Source: Equivita sp045641605
GTDB lineage: Bacteria; Actinomycetota; Coriobacteriia; Coriobacteriales; Eggerthellaceae
Assembly (NCBI GenBank): GCA_045641605.1
Contig: JAZUHG010000017.1
Coordinates: 1 to 64,000, forward strand
Reading direction: 5' to 3'
DNA: 64,000 nt
Shown here: in pieces, positions 22,259-33,587 of the stretch
Numbering within the stretch: position 1 is the stretch's first letter
Layout: each line of letters opens with the position of its first letter
The notes under the pieces: model-generated
Told to the model about the DNA's origin: nothing
The model's input: the letters and a program-made list of their open reading frames with translations, nothing else
Database searches by the model: none
Program-made: the position numbers and the translations under genes

Positions 22259-23530
22259 ATGAATAAGATTATCAAAATGAGTGAAATGTATGTTCCAACA
22301 TGCAAGGAAATTCCTTCCGAGGCTGAAATTGCTAGTCATAAATTAATGCTTAAAGCTGGTTTTATTCGTAAAACTGCAAGTGGTGTTTATACTTTTTTGC
22401 CTTTGGCAAAGCGTGTTTTGGAAAAAATCGAAGATATTATTCGCGATGAAATGGACGCTACTGGTGCTCAAGAAATTTTGATGCCCGCATTGCAGCCTGC
22501 CGAACTTTGGCATGAGAGTGGCCGTTGGAATGACTATGGCCCAGAACTTATGCGCTTAAAAGATAGGCATGAGCATGATTTTTGCCTTGGACCTACACAT
22601 GAGGAAGTTATAACTTCGCTTGTTCGCAATGAGCTAAAGTCGTACAAACAGCTTCCTACAACTTTATACCAAATTCAAGTTAAGTTTAGGGATGAGATTC
22701 GTCCTCGCTTCGGACTTTTGCGAGGTCGTGAATTTTTAATGAAAGACGCATACAGTTTTCATAGCAGCCAAGAAGATCTGGACAAGATGTATGCTCGCAT
22801 GATGAAGGCTTATGAGAACATTTGTGAGCGATGCGGTTTGGAATACCGTGCTGTTGAGGCTGACAGTGGCCAAATTGGTGGAAGTGTTACTTGCGAATAT
22901 ATGGCTTTGGCTGAAAATGGCGAATCTGACATTGCCTTTTGTGATTGTGGTTTCGCAACTGATACCGAAGTTCTTCTAAACGGCGAAGAACCTGCCGAAG
23001 ACCAGGAATACATCTGTCCTAAGTGTGGCAAAAAATGCAAAACTGCTAGGGGTATTGAGGTTTCTCAAGTCTTTCAGTTGGGTACTAAATATTCGGAAGC
23101 CATGAATGTTAATTATGTTGGTGAAGATGGCAAAGAGCATCCTTTTATTATGGGTTGCTATGGTGTTGGAATTACTCGACTCATGGCTGCTGCAATTGAA
23201 CAATGGAATGATGAAAATGGAATGATCTGGCATCATAACATTGCACCTGCAGAAGTTTGCTTGATTCAATTAACTGACAATACCGAAGTCCAGGATAAAA
23301 TTGTAAAAGGCCTTACAGATAAAGGTTTGCAAGTTTGCATTGATGATAGGGATGAGCGTGCTGGATTTAAGTTTGCAGATGCCGATTTAATTGGATGGCC
23401 ATTCCAAATTGTTCTTGGAAACAAGAGCCTTGATAAGGGCAATGTTGAGCTTAAGATTCGAAAAACTGGTGAGCGTAGCGAAGTCGCTGTTGATAAAATT
23501 GTCGATGAGATTGAAAAACTCTGCAAATAA
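22259..23530 (+). CDS. proS: Prolyl-tRNA synthetase lacking the INS editing domain (423 aa)
   Basis: Class II synthetase for Pro. It has the bacterial-type N-terminus (RKTASGVYTFLPLAKRVLEKI), motif 2 (FRDEIRPRFGLLRGREFLMKDAYSFH) and motif 3 (GCYGVGITRLMAAAIEQ), plus an anticodon domain with DDRDERAGFKFADADLIGWP. Bacterial ProRS is usually ~570 aa, with a ~180-residue INS domain between motifs 2 and 3. Here that stretch is about 30 residues, flanked by CDCG and CPKCGKKC cysteines that could bind zinc. Hydrolysis of mischarged Ala-tRNA-Pro by this enzyme is therefore unlikely. All Trp are TGG. Confidence 0.96.
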   Translation: MNKIIKMSEMYVPTCKEIPSEAEIASHKLMLKAGFIRKTASGVYTFLPLAKRVLEKIEDIIRDEMDATGAQEILMPALQPAELWHESGRWNDYGPELMRLKDRHEHDFCLGPTHEEVITSLVRNELKSYKQLPTTLYQIQVKFRDEIRPRFGLLRGREFLMKDAYSFHSSQEDLDKMYARMMKAYENICERCGLEYRAVEADSGQIGGSVTCEYMALAENGESDIAFCDCGFATDTEVLLNGEEPAEDQEYICPKCGKKCKTARGIEVSQVFQLGTKYSEAMNVNYVGEDGKEHPFIMGCYGVGITRLMAAAIEQWNDENGMIWHHNIAPAEVCLIQLTDNTEVQDKIVKGLTDKGLQVCIDDRDERAGFKFADADLIGWPFQIVLGNKSLDKGNVELKIRKTGERSEVAVDKIVDEIEKLCK

Positions 23531-24177
23531 TGTCTGAGATTAAAGCAATATTATTTGATAATGATGGCACTGTGGCAGACACAGAAGAAGCCATATTGAT
23601 ATCTTTTCGATATATGCTTGAAAAAGTTTTGGGCAAATGCTCGGATGCAGATGTTGAGAAGTTTAAAACTTTAATTGGCCTTCCTTCCTACGATCAATTT
23701 AAGGAATTTTCTAGTGACGAAGATAAGATCCAAGAAATGCTTAATACTTATAGAGCTCATAACAATAACATTCTGGACGACTATCAAAAGAATTTCGAAG
23801 GTCTTCCAGAAGTTTTAGAAGAACTTTATAACCAGGGTTATTATCTTGGTATTGTCACTTCGAAAAAGCACGACACTTGCGTTCATGGCTTACAAACTTT
23901 AGGGATAGATAAATTCTTTAAATATGTTCAAGGTCCCGATGATTGGGATGTTCATAAGCCTAATCCAGGTGCACTTACACATGCTTGTGAAGTTATAGGC
24001 TTTACTCCTGCTGAGACTTTATATGTTGGTGATAGCACATATGACTTAAAAGCAGGCAATGGAGCAGGTTGTAAGACTTGTGCTGTTCTTTGGGGTGTCT
24101 TTCCTCGAGAGCCTTTGGCTGCCGAAAACCCAGATTACATTATCTCTAAGCCTTCTGAGTTATTAGAAATTCTCTAG
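23530..24177 (+). CDS. HAD-superfamily hydrolase, phosphoglycolate phosphatase-like (215 aa)
   Basis: The nucleophile motif is LFDNDGT (Asp10, Asp12), motif II is IVTSKKHDT, motif III Lys is in HKPNPGAL, and motif IV is VGDSTYDLKAGNGAGC. An alpha-helical cap between motifs I and II makes it subfamily IA, like Gph or PpaX. The start codon overlaps the proS stop (TAATG). Its 3' end overlaps the convergent tsaE gene by 32 bases. The physiological substrate is uncertain. Confidence 0.88.
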   Translation: MSEIKAILFDNDGTVADTEEAILISFRYMLEKVLGKCSDADVEKFKTLIGLPSYDQFKEFSSDEDKIQEMLNTYRAHNNNILDDYQKNFEGLPEVLEELYNQGYYLGIVTSKKHDTCVHGLQTLGIDKFFKYVQGPDDWDVHKPNPGALTHACEVIGFTPAETLYVGDSTYDLKAGNGAGCKTCAVLWGVFPREPLAAENPDYIISKPSELLEIL

Positions 24178-24568
24178 AATTCTCATCAATTTTTTTGATT
24201 TCAATTCAAATCGCGTCTTCTGGCATTTGATTTTTGAATTTTTCTGCCCATTCGATGAAGGTTATAGCCTCGTCTTCGATAGCTTCATAAAAGCCAATAT
24301 CTTCAAGATCTTCAGCCTTTTCAAGTCGATATAGGTCGAAGTGGTTTAGGGTAGCGTTGTCACTTTTATATTGAAGCTGAATATTAAATGTGGGACTTTG
24401 AACTTGGTCTTTAATCCCAAGAGCTTCACCTATATATTTAACGAAAGTAGTCTTGCCAGCACCCAGATCGCCAGTGAGGCAAACAATAGTTCCAGGATTT
24501 AATTGCCTACAAAACTCATTTGTAAATCCTTTAAGTTCTTCTAGATTGTTTATTCTAATTATGTCCAT
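24146..24568 (-). CDS. tsaE: tRNA threonylcarbamoyladenosine biosynthesis ATPase TsaE (140 aa)
   Basis: Partner of TsaB/TsaD in t6A37 modification. The P-loop is LTGDLGAGKTTF, then SPTFNIQLQY, HFDLYRL and a C-terminal ITFIEWAEKF, all in family order. UGA at 24206 (Trp) extends the C-terminus to TAG at 24146, giving a normal family length. No tsaB or rimI adjoins it, unlike the common tsaE-tsaB-rimI arrangement. The start has no clear ribosome site and follows closely after a terminator hairpin, so its promoter is not obvious. Confidence 0.92.
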
Positions 24569-24575
24569 AGAAAGG

Positions 24576-24597
24576 AAGAGCCCCTTTCGGGGCTCTT
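24576..24597 (-). terminator. Rho-independent terminator after the ion transporter gene
   Basis: A 9-bp GC-rich stem (AAGAGCCCC / GGGGCTCTT) with a 4-base loop lies 3 bases past the transporter stop. On the minus strand it is followed by the U-rich CTTCCTTTCT. It insulates tsaE from the upstream transporter. Confidence 0.75.
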
Positions 24598-24600
24598 AAA

Positions 24601-25929
24601 TTAAAATCCGATTGTGTAGAAACGAACTACCATGTATACGGCAGCAATTGCTACTGTGACCAACATCATCGGGAAGCCAACCTTCGTAAATTGCATAAAC
24701 GTGATTGGATAACCATTCTTCTTTGCAATATCGGAAAGTACAACATTAGCACTTGCACCAATGAGAGTTCCATTACCACCAAGACAAGCACCAAGCGATA
24801 CTGCCCATCACAGAGGCATGATATTATCGATAGTTCCTTGCATTGCAGCAATAATTGGAAGCATAGTTGCACAGTATGGAATGTTGTCAAGGAATGCCGA
24901 AATAACGGCTGAACCAAAGAGCAAAACTAACATTAGAACAAATACATCGCCACCTGTTACATCAATTAAAGCTTGAGCTAGCATTGCAATAACGCCGGTT
25001 TCTTTTAGAGCACCAACGATTACAAATAGACCTGCAAAGAATGTAAGAGTTGTCCATTCTACGTCAAGCAATGCTTTTTCTACGCTGCAACGTGAAAGAA
25101 GCAGCATTACACCAGCAGCACTCATTGCGATGATGCTTGATTTTAGACCTAATGTGTCATGGATCATAAAGAAAACAATTACCAAGAAAATCATAATAAC
25201 GCTTAGTGTCATTAGGTATTTGCTCTTGATTTCTTTATTGGCATCCATTGTACGAATTTTTGCTCTGTCGTCTTCATGTACTTCCATTTTACGGCCATAC
25301 ATAAAGTAGAACATTACAATTACAACAATTAGGATTATTACAACGCATGGTGCATCAACCATGATGAAGTCTGCAAATGATAAGTTAGCTGCAGAACCAA
25401 TCATAATGTTAGGTGGGTCACCAATTAACGTAGCTGTACCACCAATATTAGATGCCAATATTTGTGTTAGAAAGAATGGCACTGGGTTTTGCTTCATTAA
25501 TTTGCAAATTGTAAGTGTCATTGGTCCAATTAATAATACTGTTGTTACATTGTCTAAAAATGCTGAAAGAACAGCTGTTAGAATAACGAAAAGCATCATA
25601 ACTCTTCACGCTCTACCTTGAGCAATTCTTGCGCATTTAATAGCTAGGTATTCGAAAATACCAGATTGCTTTACAACAGCAACAAATAGCATCATTCCGA
25701 ACAAAACACCCAGCGTATTGAGGTCGATGATTGAATCAATTGGTACTGATTCAGCTACGGCTTCGGCGCCTTCGGGGTCTGTAAAGGTTACAAGACCAAA
25801 GATAATGACCAGCATAGCACCAACAATCGCAACAACAGAGCGGTGAATTTTTTCGCTCATGATGATAACCATTGCAATTACGAAGATAGCAATAGCTGCT
25901 CATTGCACAACAGTTAAACCTAAAAACAT
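24601..25929 (-). CDS. ArsB/NhaD-type ion transporter (442 aa)
   Basis: A 10-12 helix secondary transporter of the ion transporter superfamily (PF03600-like). The two inverted-repeat hairpins are visible: GGTATLIGDPPNIMIGSAANL in the first half and LGGNGTLIGASANVV in the second, as in ArsB, NhaD and the P-protein. UGA at 25900, 25606 and 24808 are Trp. The substrate could be Na+/H+, arsenite or a dicarboxylate; the DPPN/SANV pattern fits ArsB/NhaD better than SLC13. The start has an AGGAG site. It is monocistronic, ending in a strong terminator. Confidence 0.82.
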
Positions 25930-26022
25930 AATTTCTCCTCTGATTAGCTCAACGCGTGAGATTATAACAAAAGATTACAGAAATTTTATGATTATATTTT
26001 TGGGTCATTTGCTGGTGATTTA

Positions 26023-26031
26023 TGCGATAAT
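26023..26031 (+). promoter_or_regulatory. Extended -10 promoter and leader hairpin for tig
   Basis: TGCGATAAT fits an extended -10. The ~60-base leader contains a TGCGCT/AGCGCA hairpin before the AGGAAGTG ribosome site of tig. Confidence 0.4.
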
Positions 26032-26094
26032 ATGCGGTTGCGCTCAAAATGAAAAAGCGCATATTGGTTATTGTGAATATAGGAAGTGAATTAG

Positions 26095-27450
26095 ATGAAA
26101 GTTAAGGTTGAAGAATTAAAAGACAATAAGGTAAAGGTTGCCGTAAGCTTTACAAAAGACGAGGTAGATACTGCTATTTCGAAGAAGTATGCTGAGCTTG
26201 CTAGCAAGTATAAGTTTCCAGGCTTTAGGGCTGGTAAAGCTCCACGTCCAGTTGTGGACAATATGTTTACAAAAGCTGGTGTATTAGGCCAGGTAACTGA
26301 GGACTTAATTAATGATAATTACCCTTTGTCTGTTGACGATGCTAATATTTTCCCAGTTGGACAGCCAGATTTCGGAAAAGATGAGTCCAATATGGTTGAA
26401 GAGGGCAAAGTATTTAGTTTTGAATACACAATTCAAGTTGCTCCTAAATTTAGCTTGTCTAGCTACGAAAAGGTAAAAATTACAATGCCTTCGGCTGATC
26501 CTACAGAAAAAGAGATTGATGCACAGTTAGACCAGTTTAGAGAGCATTATTTTACTTACGAGGACGCTGGAGCTTCGGAGAAAGCAAAGGCCGATAGCAC
26601 TTTATCGCTTAAGATGTCTGCAAAAGACGACGAAGACAAGGAAATCGAAACTTTGACAAACGACAAGCTTAGCTATCATTTGGGATCTAAGTTTTTACCT
26701 GATGAGTTTGAGAAAAAGCTTGTAGGTTCTAAGAAAGGCGATAAATTTAACTTTACTATTAAAATGCCTGATAGTCCTACTGTTTATACTCAGGCATTGC
26801 AAGGCAAAACCAAGAATATTAAGTTTAATGTTGAAGTAAATGGCATTCAAGTTAAAAAGCTTCCTAAGATTGATGATGAATTTGCTAAGAAGAATATGGG
26901 TTTTGATACAGTTAAGGAACTTCGTGACCAAATTTCTCAGCAAATCAGTCAAGAAAAAGCAAGGATGTTGCCGCTTCTTCGTGAGAATAAGTGTTTGGAT
27001 GAATTGTCTAAGCGCTTGAAGGGTGATGTGCCTAAACAGGTTTGCGAACAGAAGGAAGCCCAGCTACTTCAAGACTTTTTCGGTCAATTACAACAAGCTG
27101 GTATGACTTTCGATCAGTATTTAGCTCAGCAGAATTTGGATGCTGATAAATTTAAGGCTGATCTTAAAAAGCAGGCTGCCGATGTTGCCAAACAAGATGC
27201 TGCTTTGGATGCATATGCCGAGAAAAAAGGACTTCTTGCAACTGATAAAGAGGTTGAGGCAGAATTTAAAAATGGCGACCCAAAGAATTGGGAAAAATTA
27301 TATGAAGATTGGCGTAAACGTGGTGAGCTTCACATCGTTCGACAGGCAATTTCTAGAATGAAAGCTGCAAAAGACCTTGTAGATAATGCTGATGTTAAGA
27401 TTGAGGCCGATAAGAAGCCTGTAGCGAAGAAGGCCCCGGCAAAGAAGTAA
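26095..27450 (+). CDS. tig: Trigger factor chaperone
   Basis: Ribosome-bound folding chaperone. The L23-docking signature is GFRAGKAPRP (~43-52). The PPIase domain (~150-240) and helical C-terminal arms follow. The 451 residues end in a Lys/Ala/Pro-rich tail (KKPVAKKAPAKK) that is not part of the core fold. It leads the classic tig-clpP-clpX set. A short 72-base gap separates it from clpP, where a new ribosome site (GGAGGG) appears. No Trp is encoded by UGA. Confidence 0.97.
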   Translation: MKVKVEELKDNKVKVAVSFTKDEVDTAISKKYAELASKYKFPGFRAGKAPRPVVDNMFTKAGVLGQVTEDLINDNYPLSVDDANIFPVGQPDFGKDESNMVEEGKVFSFEYTIQVAPKFSLSSYEKVKITMPSADPTEKEIDAQLDQFREHYFTYEDAGASEKAKADSTLSLKMSAKDDEDKEIETLTNDKLSYHLGSKFLPDEFEKKLVGSKKGDKFNFTIKMPDSPTVYTQALQGKTKNIKFNVEVNGIQVKKLPKIDDEFAKKNMGFDTVKELRDQISQQISQEKARMLPLLRENKCLDELSKRLKGDVPKQVCEQKEAQLLQDFFGQLQQAGMTFDQYLAQQNLDADKFKADLKKQAADVAKQDAALDAYAEKKGLLATDKEVEAEFKNGDPKNWEKLYEDWRKRGELHIVRQAISRMKAAKDLVDNADVKIEADKKPVAKKAPAKK

Positions 27451-27522
27451 ACCAATGAATACCGTTTTATTAATAATAATTATTTTGTTGTTATTGAGGA
27501 GAAGAAAGAAATAGGAGGGACA

Positions 27523-28131
27523 ATGAAGTTAGAAAGTGTTTCAAAAAATACATTAGTACCTTATGTTGTTGAGCAAAGTGACAGAGGTGAGCGCAGCTAT
27601 GATATTTATTCTCGTTTATTAAATGACAGGATTATTTTCTTAGGCGAGCAAATTGACGATGCTGTTGCAAATACTGTTGTTGCTCAGCTTTTGCACTTAG
27701 AAAATTCTGACCCCGAAAAAGATATCTCGTTGTATATAAATAGCCCAGGTGGATCTGTTACTGCTGGTCTTGCTATTATGGATACAATGAATTTTATCAA
27801 GCCAGATGTATCAACAGTTTGTGTTGGTCTTTGCGCCAGTATGGCTGCCGTTCTTTTGGCAGCTGGCAAAAAAGGTAAGAGATTTGCTCTTCCTAATTCT
27901 ACAATTTTGATTCACCAGCCAATGGGACAAGCTCAAGGTCAAGAAACTGAGATTTCTATTGTTGCAGAACAAATCAAAAAGACTCGCGCACAGTTAAATA
28001 AAATTTTGGCTGATGCAACTGGTCAAGACTTAAAAACTATTCAAAAGGATACAGATAGGGATAACTATATGAATGCTGAAGAAGCTAAAAAATATGGCCT
28101 TATCGATAAGATTCCTAGTGTTCACAAATAG
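27523..28131 (+). CDS. clpP: ATP-dependent Clp protease proteolytic subunit
   Basis: Serine protease barrel of ClpXP. The catalytic Ser106 is in [13 protein letters not shown], His131 in [12 protein letters not shown], and the Asp near 180 in [18 protein letters not shown]. 202 residues is a normal length. The start has a GGAGGG site. tmRNA-tagged proteins (see ssrA) are expected substrates. clpX follows 7 bases later. Confidence 0.97.
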   Translation: MKLESVSKNTLVPYVVEQSDRGERSYDIYSRLLNDRIIFLGEQIDDAVANTVVAQLLHLENSDPEKDISLYINSPGGSVTAGLAIMDTMNFIKPDVSTVCVGLCASMAAVLLAAGKKGKRFALPNSTILIHQPMGQAQGQETEISIVAEQIKKTRAQLNKILADATGQDLKTIQKDTDRDNYMNAEEAKKYGLIDKIPSVHK

Positions 28132-28138
28132 AGGATAA

Positions 28139-29620
28139 ATGGCGAAGAAAAGTCAAAATACCGATAACAAAGTTTCTGAATTGACCGATGACATGGTTTG
28201 TTCTTTTTGTGGCAAAACTGGCACTATGGTTGCTGGCATGATTGAAAACGGCAACGGCTCATATATTTGCGACGAGTGTGTTGCGACTTGTATAGACACT
28301 TTTAAAAAAGAACTTAACCTAAATTTGTCAGATAAGGGTAGCGGTACTGGTTCGCTTACAGAGGCTGAACTTCGCAATATAGCCATGATGGATGCCATGC
28401 GTAATATCTCTAATGATTATCGCGGTACTTATGTGGCTGATGAGGTGGTTTACACCACTGAAGATAAAAAGAAAGAGCCGATCGTACTAAAGAATCTTCC
28501 AACTCCAAGCGAGATGTTTGATATTTTGTCTGAATATGTTATTGGGCAAGATGATGCAAAAAAGGCTTTGAGTGTAGCTGTCTATAATCACTATAAGCGC
28601 TTGCAAATTTCAGGTGTTGCTAAAGGCGATGATAAAGCTAATTCTAAAGCTGAGATTCTATCTAAAGAAGATACTGAAATTTCGAAGAGTAACATTTTGC
28701 TTTTGGGACCTACAGGTTCTGGTAAAACTTTGCTTGCTCAAACTCTTGCTAACATTTTGCAAGTTCCTTTTGCAATTGCCGATGCTACTGCGCTTACCGA
28801 AGCAGGCTATGTTGGCGAAGACGTGGAAAGTATCTTGCTTAAGCTAATTATTGATGCAGATTTTGATGTAGAGACTGCTGAACTTGGCATTATCTACATT
28901 GATGAGATAGATAAAATTGCTCGCAAAGGCGAAAATGTAAGCATTACAAGAGATGTTTCTGGGGAAGGCGTCCAGCAAGCATTACTCAAGATTGTCGAAG
29001 GCTGTCAAGCAAACGTACCTCCAAAAGGTGGTCGTAAGCACCCAGAACAAGAGCTAATCCCAATTAAGACTGACAATATTTTGTTCATCATTGGTGGTGC
29101 TTTTGTAGGACTTACAGACATAATTGCTAAACGTGTTGGCGATAGCGAAATTGGCTTTAGTGCAAAAAGCACAAAGAAGAAGAATGACAAAGAGGCTGAG
29201 CTATTAAAGCAAGTTTTGCCTCAAGACCTAACGAAGTATGGAATGATTCCAGAATTTGTTGGAAGAATTCCAGTTGTAACTTCGCTAAAGGCTCTGGAGA
29301 AAGAAGATTTAATAAAAATTTTGACTGAGCCAAAGAATTCGTTATTAAAACAATATACAAAGATGTTTGCTTATGAAAATGCAGACTTAATTTTCGATAA
29401 AAAAGCATTGAGTGCAATTGCAGAAGAAGCCATTAAGCAAAAAACAGGTGCGCGTGGACTTCGAAGCATTTGCGAGAGGGTTTTGATGGATGTCATGTAT
29501 CAATTACCTGATATTCCAGGTCCAAAAGTTGTCAATGTAACCGAAGACGACATCTTAGGCAAAACAAAACCTGAAATTAAAAAGAAAAAACAAGGATCTA
29601 GTAAAAGTTCTAAAAAATAA
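28139..29620 (+). CDS. clpX: ATP-dependent Clp protease ATP-binding subunit ClpX (493 aa)
   Basis: AAA+ unfoldase. The N-terminal zinc-binding domain has CSFCGKTG and CDECV. Walker A is [17 protein letters not shown], Walker [12 protein letters not shown], and sensor 2 lies in [15 protein letters not shown]. It is longer than the usual ~420 residues, with a ~45-residue insertion between the zinc domain and the AAA core, an Asp/Lys/Ser-rich insert before the P-loop, and a Lys-rich tail. It overlaps nothing but is tightly spaced with clpP and valS. Confidence 0.97.
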   Translation: MAKKSQNTDNKVSELTDDMVCSFCGKTGTMVAGMIENGNGSYICDECVATCIDTFKKELNLNLSDKGSGTGSLTEAELRNIAMMDAMRNISNDYRGTYVADEVVYTTEDKKKEPIVLKNLPTPSEMFDILSEYVIGQDDAKKALSVAVYNHYKRLQISGVAKGDDKANSKAEILSKEDTEISKSNILLLGPTGSGKTLLAQTLANILQVPFAIADATALTEAGYVGEDVESILLKLIIDADFDVETAELGIIYIDEIDKIARKGENVSITRDVSGEGVQQALLKIVEGCQANVPPKGGRKHPEQELIPIKTDNILFIIGGAFVGLTDIIAKRVGDSEIGFSAKSTKKKNDKEAELLKQVLPQDLTKYGMIPEFVGRIPVVTSLKALEKEDLIKILTEPKNSLLKQYTKMFAYENADLIFDKKALSAIAEEAIKQKTGARGLRSICERVLMDVMYQLPDIPGPKVVNVTEDDILGKTKPEIKKKKQGSSKSSKK

Positions 29621-29622
29621 TT

Positions 29623-32277
29623 ATGGCAGATACTAATCAAAATGAGAAAGATCAAAAAATCTTTAATGACTGGAAGGATGCTGGTTATTTTTCCAGGACG
29701 GCTGGATTTGGTCCTCATAAGGGTGAGAGCTACACAGTTGTAATTCCGCCACCAAACATTACTGGAAAGCTTCATATGGGTCATGCCTTAAATGATGCTA
29801 TTCAAGATTCGATTATTAGGCGTGCCAGAATGCAAGGCTACCAAACCAGGTGGGTTTTAGGGACCGATCATGCTGGTATTGCAACTCAAACTAAGGTTGA
29901 TAAGCATTTAGCTGACCAGGGCATTAACCGTCGCGAGATTGGTCGCGAGAAGTTCATTGAGGCTTGTCAAGATTGGCGTAAGGAATATGGTAACACCATC
30001 GTAAATCAAATTAAGATGATGGGCTGTTCTGTCGATTACGACGACGAAAAGTTCACAATGAGCGAGGAATTTTCGCGAGCGGTTCGCCAGCTCTTCGTCG
30101 ATTGGTATCACAACTATTTGATTTATCGTGGTAAGCGAATTGTTAACTGGTGTCCGCATTGTACAACGGCAATTGCCGATGACGAGGCCGAATACGAGGA
30201 CGAACATGGCCACTTGTGGTATTTGAAATACCCATTGGAAGAGCCAGTTGATGGAATTGACTATGTATTAATTGCAACAACACGTCCAGAAACAATGCTG
30301 GGCGATACTGGTGTTGCTGTTAATCCAAAAGATGATCGCTACAAAAAACTTATTGGTAAGAATTTGATATTGCCAATAGTGGACCGAAAAATTCCAATCT
30401 TTGATGACTTTTATGTTGATAAAGAATTTGGTACTGGTGCGGTTAAGGTTACTCCGGCACACGACCCTAACGATTACGCAATGGGTAACAGACATGACCT
30501 TGAGCGTATTAATGTCTTTGATGAGACTGCGCATGTGGTTGAGGGTTACGGCAAGTTTTCTGGCATGAGTGCCTTGGAAGCTCGCGAAGCTATTGTTGAA
30601 GAGTTCGAAAAGCTTGGCCTTTTGGATCATATCGAAGATCATGATCACAGTGTTATGCATTGTTATAGATGCCATACAACTTTGGAGCCATGGCTTTCGG
30701 AGCAATGGTTTGTAAACGTTGAAGAGCTTAAAAAGCCTGCTCTAAAGGTTGTTCAGGATAAAGAAATTAAGTTTTTCCCAGACCGCTGAAGCCAGGTTTA
30801 TCTTGATTGGTTAGAAAATTTAAAGGATTGGTGTATTTCTCGCCAACTTTGGTGGGGCCATCAAATTCCTATGTATTATTGTGATGAATGTGGTTGGCAA
30901 GATGCCAGCGTTGATAAAATTGACAAGTGTCCAAAGTGTGGTGCGGAAGTTCGTCAAGACGAAGACGTTTTGGATACTTGGTTTTCTTCTCAACTTTGGC
31001 CTTTTGCTACACAAGGTTGGGTAGATGGTGACCCAGATGGAGATCTAAAGAACTATTATCCAACCCAAGTTCTATCTACCGCACGTGACATCATGGGACT
31101 TTGGGTTGCTCGTATGGTTATGGCTTCGGAGTATTGCATGAAGGATATTCCATTTGAGCATGTTTTGATCCATCCAACAGTAATGGGTGCCGATGGCAAG
31201 CCTATGAGCAAGAGCCGGGGCAATGGTGTTGATCCAATTGACTTAATTAATGACTTCGGCGCGGATGCTATGCGTTTTGGTTTGCTAACTCAAGTTACCG
31301 GAACCCAAGCAATGCGCTTCGACAAGCAAAAGATTGAAACTTCCCGAAACTTCGCTAATAAGATTAGAAATGCTTCGCGTTTTGTTTTAATGAATATGGA
31401 AGATTTCTCCGAAGACGAGGCAAAACCTGTTGCAAAAACTGCTGTTGACAAGTGGATTTTATCACGCTTGGCAAAACTTGTCCAAGGTGTTGACAAAGCT
31501 TATGAAACTTATGACTTTGGTGAGATTACCAAAGACTTATATACATTTTTCTGGAATGAATTTTGCGATTGGTACATTGAATTTAGCAAGAGTAGGCTTA
31601 ACGGAAGTGATGCCGAAGATAAAAAAGCATGCCAAAATAATTTGTTGTTCATTTTGGACACATCGCTTCGTCTTTTGCATCCAATTATGCCTTTTGTTAC
31701 AGAAGAGATCTATCAAGAGCTTCCAATTAAGAAAGAGCAGAAGCATTTAATGATGAGCGCTTGGCCAAACTTCGATGATTTGAAATCTTTTATCGATGAT
31801 GATGCTGAAGCCGAGGTCGTAAATGTTTGTGTTTGTGTTGGAAGTGTTCGTTCGATCCGTGCGCGTTATGGAATTTCTCCAAAACAAGCATTGGATGTTG
31901 TTGTTAAACCAAAAGATGATAAGCTTACTAAGCTAATTTCTGCTCAGGAAAACTTGATTGCCAAGTTAGCCAATACTTCGGAGTTTAGTGTCGATAAAGC
32001 CGCTAAAAAGCCTGACCAATCAAGCGTTGTGGTTGCTAACAATCTTGAAATTTACATCATCTTGAAGGGCCTTGTAGATTTTGAGGCAGAAAAAGCCCGC
32101 CTTACTAAAGAGATGGATGCTTTGAGCAAAGATGAGGCTATGTTTAGCAAGAAATTGAGCAACCCTGGATTTTTGAAGAACGCAAAGCCAGAGGTTGTTG
32201 AGAAAGACAAAGCTAAGCTTGCAAAAATTCAAGAAAATCTAGAGCGCTTAAAATCTCAAATCAAAGAACTGGGGTAG
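29623..32277 (+). CDS. valS: Valyl-tRNA synthetase (884 aa)
   Basis: Class I synthetase. HMGH (51-54) is within [16 protein letters not shown], and the KMSKS equivalent is [11 protein letters not shown]. The editing domain includes [16 protein letters not shown]. The C-terminal ~65 residues form the tRNA-binding coiled coil ([20 protein letters not shown] onward). UGA at 30787 encodes Trp389, in [30 protein letters not shown], where ValRS has a conserved Trp; without it the gene appears as two pieces. The other Trp codons are TGG. Confidence 0.97.
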
Positions 32278-32280
32278 GCC

Positions 32281-33585
32281 ATGAGTTTACCTTTAGTAGC
32301 AATAGTCGGCAGACCTAATGTCGGCAAATCAACCTTCGTTAATAGGATCAGTGGACGCGATGAAGCCATCGTTCATGAGATGCGTGGTGTTACTCGTGAT
32401 CGCTCCTACCATGATGCAGATTGGAATGGCGTTAAGTTTCGCATGATTGACACTGGTGGTATTGAAGTTTCTAGCAGTGATCAATTCCAAAATTCCATCA
32501 AGGCTCAAGCTCTTGCAAGTACCGAAGAAAGCGATTTGATTGTTTTTATCGTGGATGGTCAAACTGGTATCCAGCACGAGGATCAAGAGGTTGCTAACAT
32601 TTTGAAGCGTTCAAAAAAACCTATCATGTTGGTAGTTAACAAGATTGATGACCCTTCAAAAAATGATGATATTTATGAGTTCTATAAGCTTGGTGTGGGG
32701 GACCCTTATGCGATTTCTGCATTACATGGTCATGGTACAGGTGATTTTTTGGATGATATGGTTACAAAATTTGAGGTAACCGAAGACGAGGATGACGACT
32801 CCATCAAGATTGCCATCATTGGACGCCCTAACGCTGGCAAGAGCTCTCTCACAAATTGCTTAACGGGAGAAAATCGCGCAATTGTATCTGACGTTGCGGG
32901 AACCACACGTGATAGCATTGATACTATCGTTGAGCGAAACGACCAAAAATATACAATTATTGATACTGCTGGTCTTCGTAAGAAAAGTGCAATTGACGAG
33001 GATGTTGAGTATTATTCATTTGTTCGTGCACTTCGAGCAATTGATAAAGCTGACGTAGCTGTCCTGGTTATTGATTCCACTCTTGGTCTTACTGACCAAG
33101 ATCAACGTGTTGCTGGGATGGCTAAAGAGCGCGGATGTGCCCTCGTCATCGTTTTAAATAAATGAGATGTTGTTGGCGATGCCAGACGTAAGGCAGAAGT
33201 CCGCGAACGTTTAAATGACCGAATGGAATTTGTTGGATATGCAAAGGTTGTTTCTGCAGTTGCTCTAACGGGTAAGAAAGTTGCTCACATTTGGGATGCA
33301 ATTGATGCTGCATATGCTAATTTCTCTAAAAAACTTCCAACCAACAAGCTTAACAATTGGCTTATGGGAATTAAAGAGACAGGCTTTACAGTTACGAAGG
33401 GCAAAAAAGTACTTCGTTTGAAATATATATCTCAAACTGGGTCAATGCCACCACATTTCACTGTTTTTGTAAACCATGCAAGTGTTGTAAATGATAACTT
33501 TGAGCGTTTTTTCGAGAATAAAATGAGAGATAGTTTTGATTTAGAAGGTACTCCAGTAACATTCAGGTATAAAACAAGGGGATAG
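32281..33585 (+). CDS. der: Ribosome biogenesis GTPase Der (EngA) (434 aa)
   Basis: Tandem G domains for 50S assembly: GRPNVGKST and GRPNAGKSS P-loops, DTGG and DTAG switch II motifs, and NKID and NKWD specificity motifs. A C-terminal KH-like domain ends the protein. The Trp of the second NKWD (residue 295) is UGA at 33163, an unusually strong diagnostic of the code. It follows valS by three bases. Confidence 0.97.
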
Positions 33586-33587
33586 TT

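Noticed and set aside
29623..32277. valS and some three dozen other genes look like pseudogenes or frameshifted fragments under the standard code.
   Set aside because: Every break is an in-frame TGA at which reading continues in the same frame into conserved sequence, often exactly where the family has Trp; no frameshift is needed.
33163..33165. UGA as glycine (the Gracilibacteria/SR1 code).
   Set aside because: Sites such as NK-W-D, LK-W-P and W-GADHH require Trp, and glycine is abundantly encoded by GGN in the same genes.
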